Below, in pieces: positions 41,214 to 50,170 of a DNA stretch of 64,000 nt. The notes under the pieces are model-generated. The model had not been told where the DNA came from and searched no databases. It worked only from the letters and a program-made list of their open reading frames with translations. The translations under genes were made by a program, and so were the position numbers. Each line of letters starts with the position of its first letter. Within the stretch, counting starts at the first letter, position 1. Source of the stretch: SIG307 sp964545045 (lineage in GTDB: Bacteria > Bacillota > Clostridia > Lachnospirales > Lachnospiraceae); contig CAZJEN010000002.1 of the NCBI GenBank assembly GCA_964545045.1, positions 1 to 64,000 of the forward strand, in the 5' to 3' direction.

Positions 41214-42618
41214 ATACGAATCCCCTTTATCATCAAGATACGCTTCCGAGTACATGCTGGAACTCTTCTCATCGGATACCAGATACCAAACATGGCGTAA
41301 ACTTTGGGTAGCTCTTGCAAAGGCAGAAATGAAGCTAGGTCTTCCGGTTACCGAATCGCAGGTGGCAGAGCTTAAGGCACATATTACCGATATTGACTAT
41401 GCATGCGTCAGCCGCCGGGAAAAGGAAGTACGCCATGATGTGATGGCGCATGTTTATGCCTATGGACAGGTCGCCCCTTCGGCAGCGGGGATTATTCATT
41501 TGGGTGCCACAAGCTGCTATGTAACGGATAATGCCGACCTTATCATCTACAGAGACGCTCTGCGCTATTTGCGTACAGAGCTTTTAGGTGTTTTGGCCAA
41601 CCTTTCCGGGTTTGCCGAAAAATATAAGGATTTGCCGACATTGGGGTATACGCACTATCAGCCGGCACAGCTCGTAACAGTCGGAAAACGAGCAACTCTC
41701 TGGATGCAGGATTTCTTGTCCGACTTGAAAGAAATTGACTTTGCGATTGAGAATATTAAGTTTCTAGGTTGTCGTGGAACGACCGGAACCGAAGCAAGCT
41801 TTGTTGAGCTTTTCGAGGGTGACAACACAAAGATTGATGAAATGAATCGTATGATTGCCGCAGATTTCGGATTTGACGAGAGCTTTGAGGTGTGCGGACA
41901 GACATATCCCCGCAAGGTGGACAGTCGAATCTTAAATGCACTTTCCTCTGTAGCACAAAGCTGTTACCGCATGGCAAACGATATTCGTTTGTTACAGCAT
42001 GATCGTCAGGTGGAGGAACCTTTTGAGAAAAATCAAATCGGTTCTTCCGCGATGGCATATAAGCGAAATCCGATGCGCAGTGAACGTATCTGTTCTTTGG
42101 CACGTTATCTCATGGCGGATGCAATGAACGCACCGATGACTGCTTCAACACAGTGGTTGGAGCGAACTCTGGATGACTCGGCGAACCGTCGTATTTCTTT
42201 GCCGGAGGGCTTCCTGTGTGCCGATGCGATTTTAAGACTGGCGCAGAATGTAACAGACGGCCTTCATGTGAATGAGAAGATTGTGGAAAAGACAGTGAAG
42301 GAATATCTGCCGTTTATTGCAACCGAAAATCTGATGATGGAAGCGGTAAAACGGGGAGGAGACCGTCAGCAACTTCACGAGATTATTCGAAAATGTTCCA
42401 TGGAGACCACCGCAAAAATGAAAAACGGAGAAGAATGCGATTTACTTTCTCGTCTGGCTGCGGAAAAGGAATTCGGTCTTACCGAAGCAGAAATGAACGA
42501 ATTGCTTACTCCGTCTCTTTATGTCGGAAGATGCCCGGAACAGGTTGTAGCCTTTGTAGATAAAGTCAGACCGTTGCTTATCGGTGTCACCGGTGAGTCG
42601 GCAGAAATCAATCTATAA
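41203..42618 (+). CDS. purB: Adenylosuccinate lyase
   Basis: A 471-aa fumarase/aspartase-superfamily lyase acting twice in purine synthesis (on SAICAR and adenylosuccinate). The signature GSSAMAYKRNPMRSE contains the catalytic serine loop; THYQPAQLVTVGKRA and HLGATSCYVTDNADL are further active-site segments. The ATG at 41203 overlaps the nfnB stop by 11 bp and has AAGGAG 9 bp upstream; a longer in-frame opening inside nfnB is spurious. Confidence 0.95.
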   Translation: MTNKYESPLSSRYASEYMLELFSSDTRYQTWRKLWVALAKAEMKLGLPVTESQVAELKAHITDIDYACVSRREKEVRHDVMAHVYAYGQVAPSAAGIIHLGATSCYVTDNADLIIYRDALRYLRTELLGVLANLSGFAEKYKDLPTLGYTHYQPAQLVTVGKRATLWMQDFLSDLKEIDFAIENIKFLGCRGTTGTEASFVELFEGDNTKIDEMNRMIAADFGFDESFEVCGQTYPRKVDSRILNALSSVAQSCYRMANDIRLLQHDRQVEEPFEKNQIGSSAMAYKRNPMRSERICSLARYLMADAMNAPMTASTQWLERTLDDSANRRISLPEGFLCADAILRLAQNVTDGLHVNEKIVEKTVKEYLPFIATENLMMEAVKRGGDRQQLHEIIRKCSMETTAKMKNGEECDLLSRLAAEKEFGLTEAEMNELLTPSLYVGRCPEQVVAFVDKVRPLLIGVTGESAEINL

Positions 42619-42635
42619 GAAAAGAGGTGAACACG

Positions 42636-44168
42636 GTGGATAAGATTCTTGTTTTGGATTTCGGAGGGCAGTACAATCAGTTGATTGCGCGAAGAGTCCG
42701 CTCGGAACAGGTGTATGCCGAGATTAAGCCATATAACGGAATTACGATTGAGGAAATAGTGAAAAACGGTTATAAAGGCATCATATTTACCGGAGGTCCC
42801 AACAGCGTCTATGATGAAGCCTCCCCACACTACGACCCGGCGATTCTGGAGTTGGGTGTCCCGATTCTCGGTATTTGCTATGGTGATCAGTTGTTGGCGT
42901 ACATGGCGGGAGGTGAGATTACTTCTGCCGAAAACAGCAGTGAATACGGAAAAACCACCGTGTTTACAGCGAACAATATTTTATTTGAGGCAGTTCCGGG
43001 AGAGAGTATTTGCTGGATGAGTCATACCGATTATGTAAAAATTCCGCCGAAGGGATTTAACGTCATTGCGCACACAGAAAAGTGTCCCTGTGCCGCGATA
43101 TGTGACGAAAGCCGGAAGCTCTATGGTGTACAGTTTCATCCGGAAGTTACACATACCGTTTACGGAAAACAGATGCTTCATAACTTTATTTTCTCAATCT
43201 GTGGGTGCCGGGCGGATTGGAAAATGGATAATTTTATCGAAAACTCTGTCGAACGGTATAAAAAAGAGCTGGCTGGTAAGAAGGTTTTACTGGCTCTTTC
43301 CGGCGGTGTGGATTCGTCGGTGGCGGCGGTGCTTCTCCACAAGGCAATCGGTGAAAATCTGACCTGTGTATTTGTGGATCACGGACTCCTCAGAAAAGGA
43401 GAGGGCGACTTTGTGGAAAACACGTTCGGAAACCGGTTTGGCATAAATCTGATTCGAGTGAATGCAGAGGAAAGATTTCTTTCCAAACTGGCAGGTATTA
43501 CCGAACCGGAACGAAAGCGGAAAATCATCGGGGAAGAATTTATCCGGGTATTTGAGGAGGAAGCGAAAAAGCTCGGAAAGATTCATGTCCTCGCACAGGG
43601 TACCATTTACCCGGATGTGATTGAAAGCGGGAAGGGCGATTCGGCAGTAATCAAAAGTCACCATAATGTAGGCGGCCTGCCGGATGTTATTTCCTTTGAG
43701 AAAATTGTGGAACCGTTACGCGACTTATTTAAGGATGAAGTGAGAGAAACCGGGACACAGCTCGGTATTCCTAAGGAGCTTGTTTGGCGGCAACCGTTTC
43801 CGGGACCAGGACTGGCTGTTCGTGTAATCGGTGAAATAACAAAGGAGAAGCTGGAGTTACTACGTGAAGCAGATGCTATCTTTCGTGAGGAAATCGCAAA
43901 TGCAGGGCTTGAGAGCAGCACCAATCAGTATTTTGCCGTGCTGACCGACCTTCGCAGTGTGGGGGTCATGGGGGATGCCAGAACGTATGGTTATACGATG
44001 GCTCTCCGTGCAGTCACCACCGATGATTTTATGACTGCCGAGTGGACACGACTTCCGTACGAAGTGTTGGAAAAGGCAAGCAGTAGAATAACAAACGAAA
44101 TTAAGGGTATTACCAGAGTGGTATATGATATAACTTCCAAGCCTCCGGCAACGGTGGAGTGGGAATAA
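42636..44168 (+). CDS. guaA: GMP synthase (glutamine-hydrolysing)
   Basis: A 510-aa two-domain enzyme converting XMP to GMP. The class I amidotransferase has its nucleophile Cys in LGICYGDQLLAYM and the FHPEVTHT histidine/glutamate; the ATP-pyrophosphatase domain has LALSGGVDSSVAAVLL; the dimerisation domain ends in KPPATVEWE. I take GTG at 42636 as the start because AAGAGG is 8 bp upstream; the GTG at 42627 lies within that site. 17 bp after purB. Confidence 0.94.
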   Translation: MDKILVLDFGGQYNQLIARRVRSEQVYAEIKPYNGITIEEIVKNGYKGIIFTGGPNSVYDEASPHYDPAILELGVPILGICYGDQLLAYMAGGEITSAENSSEYGKTTVFTANNILFEAVPGESICWMSHTDYVKIPPKGFNVIAHTEKCPCAAICDESRKLYGVQFHPEVTHTVYGKQMLHNFIFSICGCRADWKMDNFIENSVERYKKELAGKKVLLALSGGVDSSVAAVLLHKAIGENLTCVFVDHGLLRKGEGDFVENTFGNRFGINLIRVNAEERFLSKLAGITEPERKRKIIGEEFIRVFEEEAKKLGKIHVLAQGTIYPDVIESGKGDSAVIKSHHNVGGLPDVISFEKIVEPLRDLFKDEVRETGTQLGIPKELVWRQPFPGPGLAVRVIGEITKEKLELLREADAIFREEIANAGLESSTNQYFAVLTDLRSVGVMGDARTYGYTMALRAVTTDDFMTAEWTRLPYEVLEKASSRITNEIKGITRVVYDITSKPPATVEWE

Positions 44169-44193
44169 AATAGCAGAAACGGAGAATCGGTTT

Positions 44194-46020
44194 ATGTGTG
44201 GAATAGTAGGATATACAGGCTCACAAAAGGCTGCCCCGATATTGTTGGAAGGGCTGAAAAAGCTGGAATATCGAGGGTATGACTCGGCGGGAATTGCAGT
44301 TGTTAATGGTAATTCAATCGCTGTCAGTAAGGTCACCGGGAGAATCGCCAATTTATGTGAAAAGACGGCGGACGGAAAGAACTGTCCGGGGACAGTCGGA
44401 ATCGGGCATACCCGATGGGCTACGCACGGCGCCCCTACCGATACCAATGCGCATCCCCACATGAGTAATGACGGAAAATTTGCTGTCGTTCATAACGGTA
44501 TTATAGAAAACTATATGAGTCTGCGGGATGAACTTACACAGAAAGGATACCGTTTTGAAAGCCAAACAGATACAGAAGTAATTGTGCATCTGATTGAGAT
44601 GTACTATGCCGGCGATTTAAAAAAGGCTGTCATTAAAACGTCGGCAAGATTGCAGGGCTCCTATGCACTGGGTGTTGTTTGTGCCGATGCACCTAAAAAC
44701 ATATATGTGGCACGTGAATCAAGTCCCTTGATTCTTGGTGTGGGGGTAGGAGAAAACTATTTTGCATCCGATGTTACTGCATTGGTTTCTTACACAAGAA
44801 ATGCGATTTATCTGGAGGATGGTGAGTTTGCGGAAATAACCCCGGAGTCTATATCGGTTTTTGATCCTGCGGGACAGCCGCTTCAGAAGAAAATCAATCG
44901 TATTACTTGGGATATTCAGGCAGCGGAAAAGGGTGGCTACGAGCATTTTATGCTGAAGGAAATCACGGAACAGCCGCGAGCTGTAAAAGCGACCATAGCA
45001 CCGAGAATAAAAGATAATGAAATTATTCTTGATGAAACCGAACTTACCGCTGATTACCTGAGAAGTATCAATAAAATCGTTATTACAGCTTGTGGTTCCG
45101 CTTACTATGCAGGATGCGCCGGTAAATATGCAATCGAAAGCTTATGCCGTATTCCGGTGCAGACGGAACTGGCAAGCGAGCTTCGTTATAGTGATCCTCT
45201 TATCGATGAACATACGTTGCTGATTGTCTTGTCACAATCCGGCGAGACCGCTGATACGATAGCAGCGATGAAAGAGTGTAAAAATCGGGGAGCAAAAACC
45301 CTTGCGGTTGTTAATGTAGTAGGAAGTACGATTGCAAAAGCGGCAGACCATACGCTTTATACCTGGGCAGGTCCCGAAATAGCCGTTGCAACAACAAAGG
45401 GCTATACCACTCAACTCTCGGTGCTGTATTTGTTCGCTTTGTATGCGGCGAAAAAAATGAATCGAATTGATAATGAGGTTTACAGCACCCTTTTAGAAGC
45501 CTTGAAAACGTTGCCGAAGCGTATTCAGGAGGCACTTGATATGAATTCCGCAGTTCCGAATTTAGCGAAGAAATATCACGCAACCGATTCCATGTTCTTT
45601 ATCGGTCGAAACACGGATTATGCGATTGCCCTGGAAGGTGCCCTAAAGATGAAGGAGATATCCTATATTCATGCGGAATCCTATGCGGCAGGGGAACTAA
45701 AGCACGGAACAATCGCTTTAATCGAAGAGCATCAGCCGGTGATTGCTCTGTGTTGTAATGATTCTATTATGGAAAAGACAATGAGTAACATTGTTGAGGT
45801 GAAAGCAAGAGGCGCCGAGGTTCTTGCGGTAACCTTTAAGGATAATCAGAAAATAGTATCTTTGGCAGACGATATGATTTTTGTTCCGAAAGTAGAGACA
45901 GTTTTTACGGCGGCTGTAGAGATTATTCCGTTGCAGCTGCTTGCGTATTATGTTGCGAAAGAAAACGGTTGCGATATTGATAAACCGAGAAATCTGGCGA
46001 AATCGGTTACTGTTGAGTGA
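44194..46020 (+). CDS. glmS: Glucosamine-6-phosphate synthase
   Basis: A 608-aa enzyme making glucosamine-6-phosphate from fructose-6-phosphate and glutamine for cell-wall synthesis. Nucleophile Cys2 (MCGIVGYTG), GHTRWATHGAPTDTNAHPH of the class II amidotransferase, two SIS domains (TACGSAYYAGCAGKYA, SQSGETADT; YAAGELKHGTIALIE) and the C-terminal KPRNLAKSVTVE tail are all present. No glmS ribozyme leader is seen: only 25 bp separate it from guaA, so control by that route is absent here. Confidence 0.95.
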   Translation: MCGIVGYTGSQKAAPILLEGLKKLEYRGYDSAGIAVVNGNSIAVSKVTGRIANLCEKTADGKNCPGTVGIGHTRWATHGAPTDTNAHPHMSNDGKFAVVHNGIIENYMSLRDELTQKGYRFESQTDTEVIVHLIEMYYAGDLKKAVIKTSARLQGSYALGVVCADAPKNIYVARESSPLILGVGVGENYFASDVTALVSYTRNAIYLEDGEFAEITPESISVFDPAGQPLQKKINRITWDIQAAEKGGYEHFMLKEITEQPRAVKATIAPRIKDNEIILDETELTADYLRSINKIVITACGSAYYAGCAGKYAIESLCRIPVQTELASELRYSDPLIDEHTLLIVLSQSGETADTIAAMKECKNRGAKTLAVVNVVGSTIAKAADHTLYTWAGPEIAVATTKGYTTQLSVLYLFALYAAKKMNRIDNEVYSTLLEALKTLPKRIQEALDMNSAVPNLAKKYHATDSMFFIGRNTDYAIALEGALKMKEISYIHAESYAAGELKHGTIALIEEHQPVIALCCNDSIMEKTMSNIVEVKARGAEVLAVTFKDNQKIVSLADDMIFVPKVETVFTAAVEIIPLQLLAYYVAKENGCDIDKPRNLAKSVTVE

Positions 46021-46040
46021 ACGGTCAGGAGGGAAAGAAA

Positions 46041-47654
46041 ATGAAAAAATACATTTTTGTGACCGGAGGCGTGGTTTCAGGACTTGGCAAGGGTATTACC
46101 GCTGCGTCACTTGGGCGCCTTCTAAAATCGAGAGGACTGAAGGTGGCTGCACAGAAGTTGGACCCTTATATCAATGTAGACCCCGGCACGATGAGCCCTT
46201 ATCAACACGGCGAGGTCTACGTGACGGAAGACGGTGCCGAAACGGATCTTGACCTCGGACACTATGAGCGGTTCATTGATGAAGACCTGAACAAATACTC
46301 CAATCTCACCACCGGCAAGGTTTATTGGAATGTACTGAACAAAGAGCGACGCGGCGAATATCTCGGATCTACCGTACAGGTCATTCCCCATGTGACGAAT
46401 GAGATTAAGGAGTTCGTTTACAGCGTCGGTAAGAAAACGAATGCCGATGTGGTAATAACCGAAATCGGTGGCACCATCGGTGATATTGAGTCTCAGCCGT
46501 TTCTTGAGGCTGTCCGCCAAATTTCCTTGGAAGTAGGCAGAGAAAACAGTCTGTTTATTCATGTAACGCTGGTGCCGTTTTTGCGCGGTTCGGATGAACA
46601 CAAATCCAAGCCGACACAGCACTCGGTAAAGGAGCTGCAAGGGATGGGCATTAACCCGAATATTGTAGTACTTCGGTGTGATGAACCGTTGGAGGAAGCG
46701 ATATTTAAGAAAATCTCCATGTTCTGCAATGTGAAACCGGATTGTGTAATAGAAAATATCACTTTGCCGAATCTTTATGAGGCTCCGCTTATGTTGGAAA
46801 AGTCCAATTTTTCTTCGATTGTTTGTCGTGAGCTCGGGATTACCGCACCGGAAGCGGATCTGGCCGAATGGACGGCAATGGTGGAGCGAATTAAGGCGAG
46901 ACCGCACTATGTAGATATCGGTCTTGTAGGAAAATATGTTGCACTTCACGATGCATATCTCTCGGTTGCCGAAGCACTCCGTCATGCCGGATATTTTCAT
47001 AATACGCATATTAGAATCCATTGGATTGATTCGGAAGAAATCACAGCCGGAAATGTGGAGGAAATGCTCTCGGGTCTTAATGGCATTTTGGTTCCGGGCG
47101 GTTTCGGAAGTCGTGGTATTGAGGGAATGATTTTAGCGGCAAACTATGCGAGAGAAAAAGAGCTTCCGTACTTCGGGATTTGTCTCGGGATGCAGATTGC
47201 GGTGATTGAATATGCAAGAAATGTTTTGGGGATAAAGGATGCCAATTCCGGTGAATTTGATGAACTTTGCCGTCATAAGGTCATCGACTTTATGCCGGGA
47301 CAGAGTGACGATATTGATAAGGGCGGCACACTTCGTCTCGGTGCGTATCCTTGCCGTATTGAAGCCGGAACTACAATGGAACGTTGTTACGGGACCACCG
47401 AGATTAGTGAACGTCACAGACACCGTTACGAATTTAATAATGAGTACCGTGAAGCGTTCCAAAAGAATGGTTTGACATTAAGCGGGACTTCGCCTGACAG
47501 TAGACTTGTAGAGACAGTGGAGCTTACCGATAGACCGTTCCATGTAGGGGTTCAGTATCACCCGGAATTCAAGAGCAGACCGAACAAGCCGCATCCGCTT
47601 TTTAAAGGTTTTATCGGTGCGGCGTTGTTACATTCGACCGGAGGTAAAGTATGA
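46041..47654 (+). CDS. pyrG: CTP synthase
   Basis: A 537-aa enzyme aminating UTP to CTP. The N-terminal synthetase starts FVTGGVVSGLGKGITAASLG (P-loop) and carries KLDPYINVDPGTMSPYQHGE; the class I amidotransferase has the nucleophile in FGICLGMQIAVIE and the QYHPEFKSRP His/Glu. The ATG at 46041 has AGGAGGG upstream; an ATG at 46017 overlapping the end of glmS has none. Confidence 0.95.
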   Translation: MKKYIFVTGGVVSGLGKGITAASLGRLLKSRGLKVAAQKLDPYINVDPGTMSPYQHGEVYVTEDGAETDLDLGHYERFIDEDLNKYSNLTTGKVYWNVLNKERRGEYLGSTVQVIPHVTNEIKEFVYSVGKKTNADVVITEIGGTIGDIESQPFLEAVRQISLEVGRENSLFIHVTLVPFLRGSDEHKSKPTQHSVKELQGMGINPNIVVLRCDEPLEEAIFKKISMFCNVKPDCVIENITLPNLYEAPLMLEKSNFSSIVCRELGITAPEADLAEWTAMVERIKARPHYVDIGLVGKYVALHDAYLSVAEALRHAGYFHNTHIRIHWIDSEEITAGNVEEMLSGLNGILVPGGFGSRGIEGMILAANYAREKELPYFGICLGMQIAVIEYARNVLGIKDANSGEFDELCRHKVIDFMPGQSDDIDKGGTLRLGAYPCRIEAGTTMERCYGTTEISERHRHRYEFNNEYREAFQKNGLTLSGTSPDSRLVETVELTDRPFHVGVQYHPEFKSRPNKPHPLFKGFIGAALLHSTGGKV

Positions 47655-49066
47655 GTATTCACGAAGAATGTGGTGTATTTGGCGTAATAGCGACAGAGTC
47701 GGCGGATGTGGCGAGTGTATCCTATTACGGACTATATGCGCTTCAGCACAGAGGGCAGGAGAGCTGCGGTATTGTAGTCAATGATGACGGTGTGTTTGTA
47801 TCCCATAAGGATTTGGGACTTGTCAGTGAGGTATTTACAGGCGACATAGTATCCCGTATGCCGAAAGGAACCATGGCCGTGGGGCATGTACGATACGGCA
47901 CCACCGGAGGAACAAACCGGAATAATTGTCAGCCTATTGAGGTGAATCACCAGAAGGGCAAGATGGCATTGGCACACAACGGGAACCTGTCAAATGCAGC
48001 AGAACTTAGAAATGAATTGGAACTGTCGGGCGCTATTTTTCATACAACAAGTGATACCGAAACGATTGCTTATATCGTAACGAAAGAACGGTTACAGGCG
48101 CCTTCCATTGAGGATGCGGTCAGTCGGGCAATGAATACGTTGGATGGAGCTTATTCCTTGGTGCTGATGTCGCCGCAAAAGCTGATTTGTGCAAGAGATC
48201 CTTATGGATTCCGCCCGCTCTGTTACGGCAGGACCGCAGACGGAATGTATGTGATCGCTTCGGAAAGCTGTGCTATTCACGCGGTTGGTGCAGAGGTTAT
48301 TCGGGATGTGGAGCCGGGAGAAATTCTTGTGTTTACAAAGAACGGTGTAGTTTCACGAAAAGAGCATTGCAAGAAGAAAGACAAAAAGCTCTGCATCTTC
48401 GAGTATATTTATTTTGCGCGTCCCGATTCTGTGATTGACGGTGTTTCGGTACATACTTCCCGTGTTCGGGCGGGCCGTATCCTTGCAAAAACGCATCCGA
48501 TTGATGCCGACATCGTAATCGGGGTACCGGATTCGGGCTTGGATGCAGCGTTGGGATATAGTGAAGAAGCGGGCATTCCTTATGGTATCGGGCTGATTAA
48601 AAATAAGTACATCGGAAGAACCTTTATTGCGCCCGGAGACAGACTGGATAAGGTAAAAATTAAACTCTCGGCAATCGAGGATGCCGTCAGAGGAAAACGG
48701 GTAGTGCTGATTGACGACTCTATTGTGCGGGGGACAACCAGCGGTCGCATAGTAAAGCTACTACGGGATGCCGGAGCAAAAGAAATACATATGCGTATTT
48801 CTGCGCCACCGTTCCTACACCCTTGTTATTATGGGACGGATATTGATTCGGAAGACCACCTGATTGCATGCAAGCACACGAGTGCGGAAATAGCCGGGAT
48901 CATCGGTGCGGATTCTCTCGGCTATTTGCCAGTAGACAAACTTGGTTCTTTGATCGGAAACGGTGGATTCTGTAGTGCTTGCTTTTGCGGTGAGTATCCT
49001 ACACCGATTCCGACGGATACCCGAAAGGACCGGTTTGAGCAAAAATTATCTCTTGTGAAGAAATGA
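47651..49066 (+). CDS. purF: Amidophosphoribosyltransferase
   Basis: A 471-aa enzyme, first step of purine synthesis: PRPP plus glutamine to phosphoribosylamine. The catalytic Cys is residue 7 (EECGVFGVIA), so a short propeptide must be cleaved, as in the B. subtilis type. The PRPP-binding motif VVLIDDSIVRGTTSGRIVKLL and the C-terminal Cys-rich FCSACFCGEYPTPIP of the [4Fe-4S] oxygen-sensitive class are seen. Overlaps pyrG by 4 bp. Confidence 0.95.
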   Translation: MSIHEECGVFGVIATESADVASVSYYGLYALQHRGQESCGIVVNDDGVFVSHKDLGLVSEVFTGDIVSRMPKGTMAVGHVRYGTTGGTNRNNCQPIEVNHQKGKMALAHNGNLSNAAELRNELELSGAIFHTTSDTETIAYIVTKERLQAPSIEDAVSRAMNTLDGAYSLVLMSPQKLICARDPYGFRPLCYGRTADGMYVIASESCAIHAVGAEVIRDVEPGEILVFTKNGVVSRKEHCKKKDKKLCIFEYIYFARPDSVIDGVSVHTSRVRAGRILAKTHPIDADIVIGVPDSGLDAALGYSEEAGIPYGIGLIKNKYIGRTFIAPGDRLDKVKIKLSAIEDAVRGKRVVLIDDSIVRGTTSGRIVKLLRDAGAKEIHMRISAPPFLHPCYYGTDIDSEDHLIACKHTSAEIAGIIGADSLGYLPVDKLGSLIGNGGFCSACFCGEYPTPIPTDTRKDRFEQKLSLVKK

Positions 49067-49075
49067 GGTGTCGAA

Positions 49076-50170
49076 ATGATAATGGAGTATAACCGGAAGA
49101 TAATTTTAGAGGATGGACAGGAGTATTACGGATACTCTTTCGGAGATACCGACGACAAGGTGTGCGAAATTGTGTTTAATACCTCAATGGTAGGGTATCA
49201 GGAGATTATATCCGATCCGTCTTACACCTACCAAGCGGTAGTAATGACCTATCCGTTAATCGGAAATTATGGAATGGCAGACGATGATTATGAGACGGAG
49301 CTACCTACCATCGGTGCGTTAATCGTTCGCGAATATAATGACGAACCTTCCAATTTCAGAAGCGTAGCTACACTTTCTGAGATCATGAAGAAATATAAAA
49401 TTCCAGGTGTGTATGGTGTGGATACACGCAAGCTGACACGCTCGATTCGGGACCATGGTAGCCGAAAGGTGTTGATAACAAATGCATCTACCTCCCTTGA
49501 AAAAGGGCTTGAACTACTGAAAACAAGTGAGATTCCTACCGATGCAGTATCGAAGGTTAGCTGTAAAGCGATTTGGGCAGTTTCGCCGGAAAAAGAAAAA
49601 TACCATGTGGTTGCCATTGATTGCGGCATGAAACAGAACATTGTGCGTTCCTTGATGAAACGAGGCTGCAAAGTGACTGTGGTACCGTGGAATACCCCGG
49701 CAGGCGAGATAAAAAAGATGGAACCGGATGGAATTTTTATTTCGAACGGTCCAGGAGACCCTACCGATGTTCCGCAGACCATTGCGACAATAAAATCGTT
49801 AATCGGCAAATATCCTATCTTTGGAATATGTCTCGGTCATCAGATTATTTCTTTGGCATACGGTGCCAGAACTTACAAGTTGAAGTTTGGACATCGTGGC
49901 GGAAATCATCCGGTACGAAATCTGGAAACAAATAAAATCGAAATTACTTCGCAGAATCATTCTTATGCGGTAGATACCGACAGTTTGGCGGGGAAGGAAT
50001 TAACCGTCACCCATATCAATCTGTTGGATCAGACGATTGAGGGTGTGAAGTGCGATAAAGATAAAGTATTCAGTGTGCAGTATCATCCAGAAAGTGCGCC
50101 GGGACCGCAGGATAGTGCATACCTGTTTGATCGATTTATAAAACTGATGGAGGAGGAGAACAATGCCTAG
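49076..50170 (+). CDS. carA: Carbamoyl-phosphate synthase small (glutaminase) subunit
   Basis: A 364-aa class I amidotransferase subunit. The N-terminal CPSase_sm domain (ILEDGQEYYGYSFG, NTSMVGYQEIISDPSY) precedes the glutaminase with the nucleophile in FGICLGHQIISLAYG and QYHPESAPGP. It supplies ammonia to CarB through a tunnel, for pyrimidines and arginine. The start has GAGGTG 5 bp upstream. It overlaps carB by 8 bp. Confidence 0.95.
   Translation: MIMEYNRKIILEDGQEYYGYSFGDTDDKVCEIVFNTSMVGYQEIISDPSYTYQAVVMTYPLIGNYGMADDDYETELPTIGALIVREYNDEPSNFRSVATLSEIMKKYKIPGVYGVDTRKLTRSIRDHGSRKVLITNASTSLEKGLELLKTSEIPTDAVSKVSCKAIWAVSPEKEKYHVVAIDCGMKQNIVRSLMKRGCKVTVVPWNTPAGEIKKMEPDGIFISNGPGDPTDVPQTIATIKSLIGKYPIFGICLGHQIISLAYGARTYKLKFGHRGGNHPVRNLETNKIEITSQNHSYAVDTDSLAGKELTVTHINLLDQTIEGVKCDKDKVFSVQYHPESAPGPQDSAYLFDRFIKLMEEENNA

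Noticed and set aside
44169..44193. glmS ribozyme upstream of glmS
   Set aside because: The intergenic gap is only 25 bp.
46122..47021. 299-codon frame antisense to pyrG, and similarly 51798-52631 antisense to carB
   Set aside because: Both lie wholly inside highly conserved genes and have no initiation signals; they are codon-bias shadows.
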